Of a DNA stretch of 64,000 nucleotides, positions 36,010-45,221 are shown one piece after another (within the stretch, counting starts at the first letter, position 1; every line of letters begins with the position of its first letter). The DNA lies in assembly GCA_045106765.1 (NCBI GenBank), contig JBGCFD010000005.1, positions 1 to 64,000 on the forward strand. The letters run 5' to 3'. Made by a program: the position numbers and the translations under genes. The notes under the pieces are model-generated. The model made no database searches and was not told the origin of the DNA. It saw nothing but the letters and a program-made list of their open reading frames with translations. This DNA comes from CAJQQY01 sp045106765. Lineage in GTDB: Bacteria; Bacteroidota; Bacteroidia; Chitinophagales; Saprospiraceae.

Positions 36010-37347
36010 ATGTCTGAAAAAATTCACAACCCAACAGATTTAGTTCGCTTTGATGATCGACTTGTTTATGATGCATCCTACAAACTTTCAGCAAGAGCCA
36101 TCAAAACGGTTTGCTATATCGCAGCACATTATGTGAATCCTAAAACACAAAGTGATTTACCTCGACCAATCTTTGTTCCATTGAGTGAGTTAGCTTCTGC
36201 ACTTTCAGACGGAAGGAAAGGATTGAAAAGTAGTTCTTTGTATGCTAACATTTCAAGTCTTTGTGAAGAATTAGTGAATGCAAAAATTCGATTTAAAACT
36301 GATGTTAAAGTAGAAGGGAAAGATTTGGATGGATTTATTAGTTGGTGTTCGGATGCAGTTCCGACGGAGAAAGATGGAGTGAAAGGAATTAGCTTTGGAT
36401 TTGGAGTTTATATGTCTCAATTCTTGATTGGACTGTCGAGGTATGTAGCAGTTTATCGACCAGAGTTGAATCGATTGAATAAATCTTATTCGATTCGCTT
36501 ATTTCAAATATTAAAAGGAATTTTTAATAAACGAAAAAAATATCGAAAGGTATTTAAAAAAGTATTCAGTATTGATGAGTTGCGCTATTTGATGGATTTG
36601 CGAGATAAGTATAAGGCGTTTAAAATGTTTAATGATAAAGTTCTCAAACCTGCTATTGCAGAAATTAATAAAAGTACAAGCATATATGTTGTATCGGTTG
36701 ACATGATTCGCCGATCAGGTCGAAAAATTTCACATATCGAATTTACATTTACCGATAATAAAAAGAATGCTGGGAAAGATATGATTACGGATTATACCAC
36801 ATTTGTAGATTATATGCCAACAGGAGAAGAAATTAAAAGTTTGACTTTTGCGGAACATCGAGCATATGATTTGTTAGTTGATTTTCAGATAAAACCGGGG
36901 ATTGCGTTTAAACAAATATTACCAGATATCAATGGAAGTGAAGTGCAAGGATTTGAAGATTATTTTATCATTGCAGCACTTGATTTTTTCCGAGCTTCTT
37001 CGAGCAATCAACAATCAAATAAAATTGCAGCTGCAACTTTCGTAAGTTGGTGGACCAAACTTCGGCTCTTCGATACAACTAGTGATGTTTGGGTAAAAAT
37101 TATGGAGCGAGTAGTCACAGAGAAAAAGAACTTACAAAAGAAAAATGCGATCGCCTACGATAATCGATTATATGCTCGTGAAATGACTCATCAAGAATTT
37201 AAAACCTGGTGGAATGATCAACAAGGCATCGATCCAAATCAACCTCAACTTTTCGAAAAAGATGACAAAGGAGCAAAAGACGGTTTTGATTCGATTTCGG
37301 AGATTTTGAAGAAGTATGCTTTGGATGGAGTTGATGTGATAGAGTAG
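36010..37347 (+). CDS. Plasmid-type replication initiator (Rep_3 / RepA-like)
   Basis: The 445-residue protein has the tandem winged-helix arrangement of Rep_3 initiators: helix segment YKLSARAIKTVCYIAAHY near the start, then RLNKSYSIRLFQILKGIF and FSIDELRYLMDLRDKYKAFKMFNDKVLKPAIAEIN, followed by the beta-wing ISHIEFTFTD. It is followed by a roughly 200-residue C-terminal extension that is unusual in length. The protein should bind the iterons upstream and open the origin. It starts 61 bases after the promoter described above. No DnaA-like domain is present. It is the best evidence that the window contains a plasmid-derived origin. Confidence 0.9.
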   Translation: MSEKIHNPTDLVRFDDRLVYDASYKLSARAIKTVCYIAAHYVNPKTQSDLPRPIFVPLSELASALSDGRKGLKSSSLYANISSLCEELVNAKIRFKTDVKVEGKDLDGFISWCSDAVPTEKDGVKGISFGFGVYMSQFLIGLSRYVAVYRPELNRLNKSYSIRLFQILKGIFNKRKKYRKVFKKVFSIDELRYLMDLRDKYKAFKMFNDKVLKPAIAEINKSTSIYVVSVDMIRRSGRKISHIEFTFTDNKKNAGKDMITDYTTFVDYMPTGEEIKSLTFAEHRAYDLLVDFQIKPGIAFKQILPDINGSEVQGFEDYFIIAALDFFRASSSNQQSNKIAAATFVSWWTKLRLFDTTSDVWVKIMERVVTEKKNLQKKNAIAYDNRLYAREMTHQEFKTWWNDQQGIDPNQPQLFEKDDKGAKDGFDSISEILKKYALDGVDVIE

Positions 37348-37457
37348 GAGTGGGGTGAATAGCGAAGCGTTCGATTTACAAATTAAAATCTTTTGTATTT
37401 GTACGGATTTTTTTTAATAGTCATCCATACGAATGACCTTTTATTTAAGCATGATTT

Positions 37458-38003
37458 ATGGAAAATAGAATTTCACTAAACGGAGTAAATGTTAGGACTA
37501 AGGAAACACCATTTGGTGAATATCTTTGTGTGACTGACTTGGCAAAAGTAGTGGGAGATAAAACAGGGAAGATTATTGGCAACTGGTTTAGCTTAATCGG
37601 AACTATTGAATTTTTAAAAGAATGGGAATTAAAATATAACTCAGAAAATTTTAATGTCCTGAGATATCAGGACATTAGAATTAATGCAGGTACTTTAAAA
37701 TTTTCCTTGTCTGCAAAAAAATGGATTGAGGAAACAAATGCAACTGGAATCATTTCTGAAGCTGGAAGGTATGGTGGAACGTATGCGCATAATGCAATTG
37801 CTTTGGAATTTTGTTCGGCAATTAGTCCTGCTTTTAAGTTGGGCGTTTATGTGGACTATATAGAATTGAAAGAGGAAAAAGCACAACAATGGTTAAAGAC
37901 CTATCAGTTTTATTTGAGGAAAATTGAAGATAATTCAATGGAAAATAATCGACTAGCAAAAGATCTTCATGAGAATATTAGAAAACTAAAAAAAGGAAAG
38001 TGA
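37458..38003 (+). CDS. KilA-N domain protein
   Basis: The 181-residue protein resembles bacterial KilA-N proteins: GEYLCVTDLAKVVGDK, then IIGNWFSLIGTIEFLKEWE and RINAGTLKFSLSAKKWIEETNATGI, with GRYGGTYAHNAIALEFCSAIS, the family's DNA-binding core. It ends in a helix rich in charge (LAKDLHENIRKLKKGK). KilA-N proteins are phage- and mobile-element-linked regulators or antirepressors. It follows rep by 110 bases on the same strand. Relatives are often longer (around 250-280 residues), so this one may be short at the C-terminus. Confidence 0.85.
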   Translation: MENRISLNGVNVRTKETPFGEYLCVTDLAKVVGDKTGKIIGNWFSLIGTIEFLKEWELKYNSENFNVLRYQDIRINAGTLKFSLSAKKWIEETNATGIISEAGRYGGTYAHNAIALEFCSAISPAFKLGVYVDYIELKEEKAQQWLKTYQFYLRKIEDNSMENNRLAKDLHENIRKLKKGK

Positions 38004-38009
38004 AATTCT

Positions 38010-38033
38010 AAAGTCCTTAGATCTAAGGACTTT
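38010..38033. terminator. 24-bp perfect palindrome after KilA-N gene
   Basis: AAAGTCCTTAGA at 38010 is directly followed by its reverse complement, without a loop. It lies 7 bases after the stop codon of the KilA-N gene and 33 bases before the helicase stop on the other strand. It could terminate both transcripts. No T tract is adjacent. Confidence 0.6.
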
Positions 38034-38065
38034 AAAATTTCAAATGACTATGTTTTGCAGAAAAG

Positions 38066-40546
38066 CTATTTCCCTTTCTGCATATGACTCACCACCATTC
38101 TCAATTGACTATAACTATATCTTCCTTTGAAATGCTCGTACGATTCTTTAAATGATTCTGATTTGGTCTCTAAGAAATAAGTTTCAATTTCTTGTATTGT
38201 TTCACTAGGCATAATTTGGGAAACATCTAATTCTCCATTCAAAATAAAATGTGTTAAATGAGATTCGATAGTTCCTTTTTTTAAACTTCGTTGATCTGCA
38301 ATTTCATTAATCGTCTTTCCAGATTTGAAAAGTTCGAAAGAAAATAATTTAGTGTCAGTTGTTGAAGTTGATTTTTCTTTTTTAGGTGTTTCGGGAAAAG
38401 GTAAATTAGCTGAAATATTTTTTTCTCTGCAAAAACTTTCAATAATTTCGACAAGGTCAGCTCCATGTTTTTGGACCTTCGATGGACCAATTCCTTTAAT
38501 CTTTAATAACGAAGAGGCATCCGTCGGCAAGTAATTTGTCAGCTCGATGATTGATCTTAAATTAATCACGACATATGGTGTCACTTCCAAATCGGCAGCA
38601 GTTTCATCTCGCCACATTTTGATGCGATTGTATAATTCAGGATATGGAGTTGACAAAGTGTCGATAGTTGGAAGAGATTGACGATTTGTTTTTTTCTTTT
38701 TTCTTTTTTGCTTTTCAAAATCCAAATCTGCATTTGCTTTCAATCGTAAATATTGTTGCGAGGAAAATTTTTCCTTTGCCATCGCAAAACAGATTTTTTT
38801 GACAAATAACTCTTTGGTTAAAAGTGCTAAATTATCTATCACCAATTTCTTGATGGATTTATTATCGGTCAAAATTGGAATGCTCTCCAACTGAGGTTCC
38901 AATTCTGTTTCTATTTTTTCTGAAAAATAAATACTTGCTTTTTGGATGCGTTCAAGTAGTTCTTCATTTTCCTCGGGTATTTCAGCATGGTAAATTAAAT
39001 ACTCTAATTGCTTTTCAAATTTTGGCGCAACTGAGAAGACTTTTTCATGCGCATTGTTGATCCATTGTTGCACTTTCTCAGTAGCAGCAATCGTCAATGA
39101 ATTTTCATTTTCGATGAAGTTCCGCAAAACCCGACTCGCCACTTTTTGGATATATTTAAAACTAAATAATTCTACAATTAATTTTTGTTGAAATGCTTTT
39201 TTTGATTGCAAAAGGTGCGCTTCATCTGGTGCATTTTCTTCTGCTACTTTTGAATAATTTTTAACGACAGCATCTGTTTTTACACTAGAGTAGGCAATCT
39301 GCGATCTCAAAACAATTCCTTCAAAACTAGTGCAACGACTCAATGCAACATAAACCTGTCCATGAGCAAAAGCAGATTGTGCATCAATAATAACTCGCTC
39401 AAAAGTTAATCCTTGACTTTTGTGAATGGTGATGGCCCAAGCTAATTTTAAAGGAAACTGAGAAAACGTTCCGACTACATCTTCATCTACTTCTTTCGTT
39501 CCTTCATTCAAACTATATTTTACATTTTCCCATTCAACTGAAGTTACTTTTATTTCTTCAAGATCAGTTGGGCATTTTACATAAATTTCATCTTTTGCAA
39601 TTCGAGTGACTTGCCCAATTTTTCCATTATAATACAGTTTTTCTGGTGAAGCATCATTTTTTATAAAAAGTACTTGAGCACCTACTTTAAATTCCAATTT
39701 TTCTTCCGTAGGAAAAGTGTGAGATGGAAAATCTCCAGATACTTTTGCTTTGAATTTAAAAGGCTTCTCAGAAAGCGAATTTAATTTTTCTCTGTTAATT
39801 GTATTGGCAGTATTATTATGTGAAGTCAAAGTGATGTAACCTTCATCATCTGAAGGTTTGAAGTTATCAATGAATCGGGAGTTCAGTTGTTGCAAGACTT
39901 CTTGGTTCATCTTATTGTCTCTTACGTTATTCAACAAGTCAATAAAAATAGAATCCGATTGCCGATAAATATGTTGTAATTGTATTGTTATGGGGTCAGT
40001 TTTTTGTAAAGCTTGGCTTCCAAAAAAATAAGCAGTAGAGTAATGGTCTTTCAACAAATGCCATTCTTCATGCTTGACCACAGGAGGCAATTGATGCAAA
40101 TCTCCAATCATCAATAATTGTACTCCACCAAATGGTTCGGTTGGATTTTTGTAACGACGAAGCACATCATCAATACCGTCGAGGAGATCCGCTCGTACCA
40201 TGCTAATCTCATCAATAATCAACAAGTCCAGACTTTTGATTAAATTTCTTTTGTCTTTGGAAAAACGTCTTTGCTGGCGAGGATCATTTTTATTTCCAGA
40301 TAAATATGGTCCAAAAGGTAATTGGAAAAAAGAATGAATCGTCATCCCTTTGGCATTGATGGCTGCCACACCTGTAGGTGCAACCACGACTGCTCTTTTG
40401 ATGCATTCTTTTTTCACACGGTGGAGAAAAGTAGTTTTTCCTGTCCCAGCTTTTCCAGTTAGAAAAATATTCTTATTGGTATATTGAACGAATTGAAAGG
40501 CGAGTTCTAATTCCGGATTGGTTGAAAGGGGTATTTGTTTTTTCAT
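38066..40546 (-). CDS. Pif1-like superfamily 1 helicase with HRDC and HTH domains
   Basis: The 826-residue helicase has Walker A LTGKAGTGKTTFLHRVKK, VVAPTGVAAINAKGMTIHSFF (motif Ia), DLLIIDEISMVRADLLDGID (motif II) and, near residue 380, LAWAITIHKSQGLTFERV, with VYVALSRCTSFEGIVL (motif VI). A HRDC domain (about residue 640-720; LLKIKGIGPSKVQKHG) and a C-terminal HTH (INEIADQRSLKKGTIESHL) follow. I chose the ATG at 40546 because it gives an ATGA overlap with the preceding small gene; the ATG at 40558 is the alternative. It unwinds DNA or DNA-RNA hybrids, and may act in replication restart. Confidence 0.92.
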   Translation of the reverse strand: MKKQIPLSTNPELELAFQFVQYTNKNIFLTGKAGTGKTTFLHRVKKECIKRAVVVAPTGVAAINAKGMTIHSFFQLPFGPYLSGNKNDPRQQRRFSKDKRNLIKSLDLLIIDEISMVRADLLDGIDDVLRRYKNPTEPFGGVQLLMIGDLHQLPPVVKHEEWHLLKDHYSTAYFFGSQALQKTDPITIQLQHIYRQSDSIFIDLLNNVRDNKMNQEVLQQLNSRFIDNFKPSDDEGYITLTSHNNTANTINREKLNSLSEKPFKFKAKVSGDFPSHTFPTEEKLEFKVGAQVLFIKNDASPEKLYYNGKIGQVTRIAKDEIYVKCPTDLEEIKVTSVEWENVKYSLNEGTKEVDEDVVGTFSQFPLKLAWAITIHKSQGLTFERVIIDAQSAFAHGQVYVALSRCTSFEGIVLRSQIAYSSVKTDAVVKNYSKVAEENAPDEAHLLQSKKAFQQKLIVELFSFKYIQKVASRVLRNFIENENSLTIAATEKVQQWINNAHEKVFSVAPKFEKQLEYLIYHAEIPEENEELLERIQKASIYFSEKIETELEPQLESIPILTDNKSIKKLVIDNLALLTKELFVKKICFAMAKEKFSSQQYLRLKANADLDFEKQKRKKKKTNRQSLPTIDTLSTPYPELYNRIKMWRDETAADLEVTPYVVINLRSIIELTNYLPTDASSLLKIKGIGPSKVQKHGADLVEIIESFCREKNISANLPFPETPKKEKSTSTTDTKLFSFELFKSGKTINEIADQRSLKKGTIESHLTHFILNGELDVSQIMPSETIQEIETYFLETKSESFKESYEHFKGRYSYSQLRMVVSHMQKGK

Positions 40547-40713
40547 AGATTGAAACATAAATTAAATTCATTTCTCTTCACTTTTAACTTTGCTAAAATA
40601 TCCGAAAGATGATGAATCTCCATTGCTGAAACCATTTCTTCTCCATCACCAAAATCAAAGGTGATATATTTCCCTTCATACTCAAAAACTTGAATTTGTT
40701 TTTTACTTTTCAT
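40543..40713 (-). CDS. Small acidic protein co-translated with the helicase
   Basis: The 56-residue reading frame starts MKSKKQIQVFEYEGKYITFD and ends with an ATGA overlap with the helicase start. The sequence has the alternation expected of a small beta-rich fold and no membrane segment. A longer start at 40755 is possible but less protein-like. I do not recognise the family. The tight coupling suggests a helper of the helicase. Confidence 0.6.
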   Translation of the reverse strand: MKSKKQIQVFEYEGKYITFDFGDGEEMVSAMEIHHLSDILAKLKVKRNEFNLCFNL

Positions 40714-40897
40714 CTTTAGAATTGTAGCGTGTAGTTGCAAAACAAAAGTAATCAATCGAGAAGTGAAAAAGGAATGATGAAGAGAGAGTTTAATATATTG
40801 TTCTTAAAAATACGAAGGAATAATATAAAATGAAGAACTCAAAAAGATGCTGGACTGAGAGAGTAAATTCAAAACAATACTAATTACCAAAAACCTT

Positions 40898-40925
40898 TTA
40901 TTATTTTTACGTGTAAAAATAATAA
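40898..40925. promoter_or_regulatory. Palindrome directly upstream of the GldM-like gene
   Basis: TTATTATTTTTAC and its reverse complement (13 bp each) flank a 2-base GT centre, ending 4 bases before the ATG at 40929. Such a position could hide the start site in a hairpin or serve as an operator for a dimeric regulator. Confidence 0.6.
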
Positions 40926-40928
40926 TAT

Positions 40929-42485
40929 ATGAAATTTCCATTTTTTTACCAGAAAAAAAATCTATGCTTATACTTTTTATTAATCATCATGTGGGGTTGT
41001 GCCGTTCCAATGCCCATTGCGGAGCAAAATTTTAATAAAACAATAGTAGGAGTGGAGTACGATGTATTTGACTTAGCAGCAGAGAGTATTTTTATTTATC
41101 AAAAAGAAAAAAAGAAGAAGAATGAAGCATTCTTACTTTCGCTTAAAAAAAATGCAGATAAAAAAAATGAAAGTGAAATTTGGTATGAATCGGCTAAAAG
41201 TGTAAATGAAATAGGAGTGGAGTTGACGAATAAGGTTGAAGATATTTGGAATCAAATTGTTTCACAAAGTGGAGGAAAAGATACAAAAGGTCACCCACTT
41301 GGTGCTGATCAAAAAATAGTAGCAAAGGAAATTTTGTTTGAAGAAATGCAAGCTTACGAATTACAAGCTAAAATAATAAATGTAAAAAAAAGGTGGTTAG
41401 AATTAATTCCAAGTCAAGATAGAAGTCTAATAGAAAACGCCTTGCCTGATTTTTTTAATCAGGAAAAATGGGTATCAGAAAAAACTAAAAATTTACAAAT
41501 CGGAGTATTGCAACTTACTTTTGCACATTTAACTTTTGGAATTGAAAAAGCAAAAGAAGAGATGCTCATTTATTTTTGGGAAAAAATAAATAGTCCACCA
41601 ATAGTTTTTGATAGACTTCAAGTAATGGCAAATCCACAAAAATCGTTTATCAAAAAAGGAGAAAATTATGAGGCAGATATTTACTTGTCTTCAATTTTGA
41701 ATCCATTTGGTGATGATAATATGACAGCGATAATTAATGGACAAACTTTTCCTTTTCGAGATGGAGTAGCGAAGTATAAAGTTGCTGCCAACTCGATGGG
41801 TGATAAAAAATATAATGTCCAAATTAAAGTAAAAGACCCATTGACTGATGAAGAGCGGTCGTACGAAAAACCATTTGAATACAAAGTAGGAGAAGATGCT
41901 ATTCAGATTACTGCATCAAAAATGAATGTATTATATATAGGTGTAGATAATCCAGTTTCAATTTTAGCAGCAGGAATTTCTCCTAAAGATTTGAAAGTGA
42001 GCGTGAGTGGTGGTGGCAATGGTAAGATTAGAAAATCAGGAGGTCTAAATGAATATGTTGTACACGTAAATAAACCTACTACTTATGGTAATGGATTAAA
42101 AATAACAGTAGAAGCAAATGGTATTTCTGTAACAGAAATTTTTCGAGTAAAGCGAATTCCTGATCCCGTGGCACAGTTGGGCAAAAGTCAAGGTGGAGCA
42201 ATGGGAGTAGGAGAGTTTAGAGCACAAGCTGGTGTTCCTGCTATTTTGCACAATTTTGATTTTGATGCGAAGTGTCAGATTCAAGGATACATTCTGACCA
42301 GAATTCCTAGAAATGAAGCTAGAGTAGAAGTGGTTAATCGAGGAGCGAGATATACTAGAGATGCTAAAGAATTAATTAAACAAGCTTTGCCAGGAGATAT
42401 TTATACTTTTGACAAAATGAAAGTAAGATGCCCAGGTGATCCTGCTGGAAGATTAATAAACTCAATGGTATTTAAAATTAAATAG
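40929..42485 (+). CDS. Orphan GldM/PorM-like protein
   Basis: The 518-residue protein has the length and domain order of GldM: an N-terminal membrane segment (LCLYFLLIIMWGCAV, which could also be a lipoprotein signal with Cys24), a helical region with a lysine-rich coiled segment, then beta domains. The C-terminal half is clearly GldM-like: MNVLYIGVDNPVSILAAG, VSVSGGGNGKIRKSGG, FRVKRIPDPVAQLGKSQGG and VPAILHNFDFDAKCQIQGY. GldM with GldL forms the proton-driven motor of the type IX secretion system. No gldK, gldL or gldN is nearby, so this is a paralog with a separate role. A terminator follows. Confidence 0.88.
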   Translation: MKFPFFYQKKNLCLYFLLIIMWGCAVPMPIAEQNFNKTIVGVEYDVFDLAAESIFIYQKEKKKKNEAFLLSLKKNADKKNESEIWYESAKSVNEIGVELTNKVEDIWNQIVSQSGGKDTKGHPLGADQKIVAKEILFEEMQAYELQAKIINVKKRWLELIPSQDRSLIENALPDFFNQEKWVSEKTKNLQIGVLQLTFAHLTFGIEKAKEEMLIYFWEKINSPPIVFDRLQVMANPQKSFIKKGENYEADIYLSSILNPFGDDNMTAIINGQTFPFRDGVAKYKVAANSMGDKKYNVQIKVKDPLTDEERSYEKPFEYKVGEDAIQITASKMNVLYIGVDNPVSILAAGISPKDLKVSVSGGGNGKIRKSGGLNEYVVHVNKPTTYGNGLKITVEANGISVTEIFRVKRIPDPVAQLGKSQGGAMGVGEFRAQAGVPAILHNFDFDAKCQIQGYILTRIPRNEARVEVVNRGARYTRDAKELIKQALPGDIYTFDKMKVRCPGDPAGRLINSMVFKIK

Positions 42486-42548
42486 GAGCAGAGAAGGCAG
42501 TCAAGAATGTAAGTTTTTATTGATTACCTAACCGCTTAATATGTTTTG

Positions 42549-42590
42549 AAATAAGCTGATTGGTCGAAAGATTGATCAGCTTATTTTTTT
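42549..42590 (+). terminator. Terminator after GldM-like gene
   Basis: A 12-bp perfect stem (42549-42560 with 42575-42586) extends by five wobble pairs to a GAAA tetraloop, and is followed by a T run (42584-42590). It lies 64 bases past the stop codon at 42485. Confidence 0.88.
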
Positions 42591-42682
42591 CTTTGTTAGA
42601 TTCTAGATTTAGAATATTAGTATATTTTTTACAATCTCTAGCACTAGAATGATGAATCCAATTTTTTTAAGCAACCAATACT

Positions 42683-42690
42683 TATTTTTG
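42683..42690 (+). promoter_or_regulatory. Putative -7 box for the barrel gene
   Basis: TATTTTTG matches TAnnTTTG and lies 23 bases before the ATG at 42714. No clear -33 TTTG is seen; a T run at 42662-42668 stands at the expected distance. Confidence 0.35.
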
Positions 42691-42713
42691 TAGAATTAAA
42701 AAACCAAAATAAA

Positions 42714-45149
42714 ATGAAAACATTATCCCCAGTTGTACTGGCAACTTTGCTATGTTGCACTTTTCTTTTTTCTTTAGATTCCATAGCTCAAAAACAAATT
42801 TCTGGAGTGGTAGAAGACGCCAATGGTGTACTTTCGTATGTCAATGTATTATTACTTCAACCATCTGATAGTTCGTTGGTTACAGGAAACTTGACTGACG
42901 AAAAGGGTGTTTTTTTGTTAGATAAAGTTGAAGCAGGAGAATATTTATTACAAGTCAATATGGTTGGCTATCAAAATCAATATTCAACTATTTTTTCTCT
43001 CCAAGACAAATCAGGCGTTTATGATTTTCCAAAAATTACGTTGCTAGAATCCACCTCAGAGCTCAATGAAGTTCAAGTTGTAGCTAAACGTGCATTGATT
43101 GAACAAAAGATTGATCGGATGGTCGTCAACGTTTCGAATAGTGTAACCTCTGTTGGAAATACTGCTTTGGAAATTTTGAGACGTTCCCCAGGAGTGGTAG
43201 TTAATCCTCAAACCAACTCTATTTCAATGAGTGGGAAAGATGGGGTAGTGGTGATGATCAATGGAAAAATTTCAAGAATTCCAATGGATGCATTGATTCA
43301 AATGTTAGATGGAATGAGTTCAGATAATATTGATAAAATAGAATTGATTCATACACCACCGGCTAATTATGATGCAGAAGGGAATGCTGGATTTATCAAT
43401 ATAGTTTTGAAAAAAAATCAAAATGAAGGTTTTAATGGTGGTTACTCTTTGAATGCAGGTTATGGAAAAAGAGAAAAAATGGGAGCTAGTTTAAATTTAA
43501 ATTACCGAAAAAATAAAGTGAATGTTTTTGGAGATTACTCTTGGAACTATAATAACAATCCTCAATTATTTACTAATTATCGGAGTTTTATGTTTGAAGG
43601 AAATACCATTGAAAATATAGGAAGTGGAGATAGAGATCCAACTAAAACTCATGTTCATAATGCTCAAATTGGATTGGATATTCAGTTGAGTGAAAAAACA
43701 GTTTTAGGAATCTTAACTTCTTGGATGGATCGAGATTGGGATATGGATGCTTTGAATGAAGTTGAGATAAAAGAGAACGGAACATTGATTAACAGATTAA
43801 ATATTCCTAATGAGGAACAGAATCATTCTTATAGAATTCTTGGAAATATCAATCTCCAACATCAAATAGACAAAACTCAAAAAGTTAATTTAGATTTTGA
43901 CTATGCTTATTTTTTTAATGATAATCCTTCTTATTATCGCAATCAAGAATTTGATGGGAATGATAATTTATTAAATGAAAGTGAATTTCGAGTTTCGAAA
44001 ATAACTCCAATGAATATCATGGTTGGAAAATTTGATTACTCTAAATCATTTGGCAAGAATGTCGATTTGGATATGGGAATCAAAGGAACATTTACTGTTT
44101 TTGATAATGATGTATTGGTGGAAGATAAAATAGTAACGGAATGGATTCGTGCTTCATTTTTTTCTTCAGAAGCCAATATGAAAGAAAATATCGCTGCTGC
44201 CTACATGAGTGTTTCTTGGAAAATATCTGATAAAGTAAATTTGAAATCAGGACTTCGATATGAATATACAGATGTAAATTTGAGTAGCAATGAACAACCA
44301 GATTTGGTCGATCGAAAATATGGACGATTATTTCCAAGTCTGTTTATCTCTAATAAAATGAACGAAGCGAATACAGTTCAATTTTCTTATAGTCGTCGAA
44401 TCAATCGACCTAGTTTCCTACAATTGGCTCCATGGTTTTACTTCCAAGATCCTAATACGGTGAATACCGGGAATCCGCTTTTGCAACCATCGATCACAGA
44501 TGCATTGCGTGCGACCTATATTTGGAAAAGGTTTACATTGAGTACGGAGTATGCATTTACAGATGAGGCCATCGGTCGTTTTCAACCAGAAATAGATCAA
44601 GCTACCAATACACAAATAAATGGAGCAAAGAATTTTATCAATGCCCAAAATGTTTCTGCTACGCTTTCTCTCCCTTTAAATATAAAAGATTGGTGGAGTA
44701 TGCGAACAAGTTGGACTGCCCAATGGAATGAGGTTACTGATAAAATAGATAATCAAGAAGTTAGTTTTCAACAAAAGAGTTGGTATGTAAATGGTTCGTC
44801 AACTTTCACTTTGCCAAAACAATTTTCCATTGAAATTTCAGGTACTTATTTTGCTCCTCAGTTGATGGGTTCTGTCATTTGGGAATCTTTCAATAGTATG
44901 AATGTAGGAGTTCAAAAAGAATTACCCAATGGTTCTCGATTAGGAATTTCTGTAAATGATATTTTTCTTGGTGGAAATTGGAGAGGTCGATTAGAAGATC
45001 AAAATGTTGACTTTATTTATGAAGGATATTATGGATTTTCGGAAAGGGTTTTTCGACTGACTTATTCTCATCGATTTGGAAATAGTAAAGTGAAAGCTGC
45101 TCGAAAAAGAGCAACTGGTTCTGCAGAAGAAATGAGAAGGACTAATTAG
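42714..45149 (+). CDS. Outer-membrane beta-barrel protein with carboxypeptidase-like domain (TonB-receptor-like)
   Basis: The 811-residue protein has a signal peptide (PVVLATLLCCTFLFSLDSIAQ), an N-terminal regulatory domain of the carboxypeptidase D type (ISGVVEDANGVLSYVNVLLLQPSDSSLV), a plug-like region (GNTALEILRRSPGVVVNPQ, then YDAEGNAGFINIVLKKN), and a long barrel that ends RVFRLTYSHRFGNSKVK before a basic tail. This is the OMP_b-brl_3 family, related to SusC/TonB receptors. A canonical TonB box is not obvious. It is monocistronic, with terminators before and after it. Confidence 0.9.
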   Translation: MKTLSPVVLATLLCCTFLFSLDSIAQKQISGVVEDANGVLSYVNVLLLQPSDSSLVTGNLTDEKGVFLLDKVEAGEYLLQVNMVGYQNQYSTIFSLQDKSGVYDFPKITLLESTSELNEVQVVAKRALIEQKIDRMVVNVSNSVTSVGNTALEILRRSPGVVVNPQTNSISMSGKDGVVVMINGKISRIPMDALIQMLDGMSSDNIDKIELIHTPPANYDAEGNAGFINIVLKKNQNEGFNGGYSLNAGYGKREKMGASLNLNYRKNKVNVFGDYSWNYNNNPQLFTNYRSFMFEGNTIENIGSGDRDPTKTHVHNAQIGLDIQLSEKTVLGILTSWMDRDWDMDALNEVEIKENGTLINRLNIPNEEQNHSYRILGNINLQHQIDKTQKVNLDFDYAYFFNDNPSYYRNQEFDGNDNLLNESEFRVSKITPMNIMVGKFDYSKSFGKNVDLDMGIKGTFTVFDNDVLVEDKIVTEWIRASFFSSEANMKENIAAAYMSVSWKISDKVNLKSGLRYEYTDVNLSSNEQPDLVDRKYGRLFPSLFISNKMNEANTVQFSYSRRINRPSFLQLAPWFYFQDPNTVNTGNPLLQPSITDALRATYIWKRFTLSTEYAFTDEAIGRFQPEIDQATNTQINGAKNFINAQNVSATLSLPLNIKDWWSMRTSWTAQWNEVTDKIDNQEVSFQQKSWYVNGSSTFTLPKQFSIEISGTYFAPQLMGSVIWESFNSMNVGVQKELPNGSRLGISVNDIFLGGNWRGRLEDQNVDFIYEGYYGFSERVFRLTYSHRFGNSKVKAARKRATGSAEEMRRTN

Positions 45150-45182
45150 CAAGTTTTTTATTACCAATTATATATTGAGGTA

Positions 45183-45221
45183 AAAAAAGAGATTACATGA
45201 ATTTCATGTAATCTCTTTTTT
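45183..45221 (+). terminator. Strong terminator after barrel gene
   Basis: An 18-bp perfect stem (45183-45200 with 45204-45221), 3-base loop and T-rich 3' arm, 34 bases past the stop codon. The A-rich 5' arm would allow termination on both strands. Confidence 0.95.
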
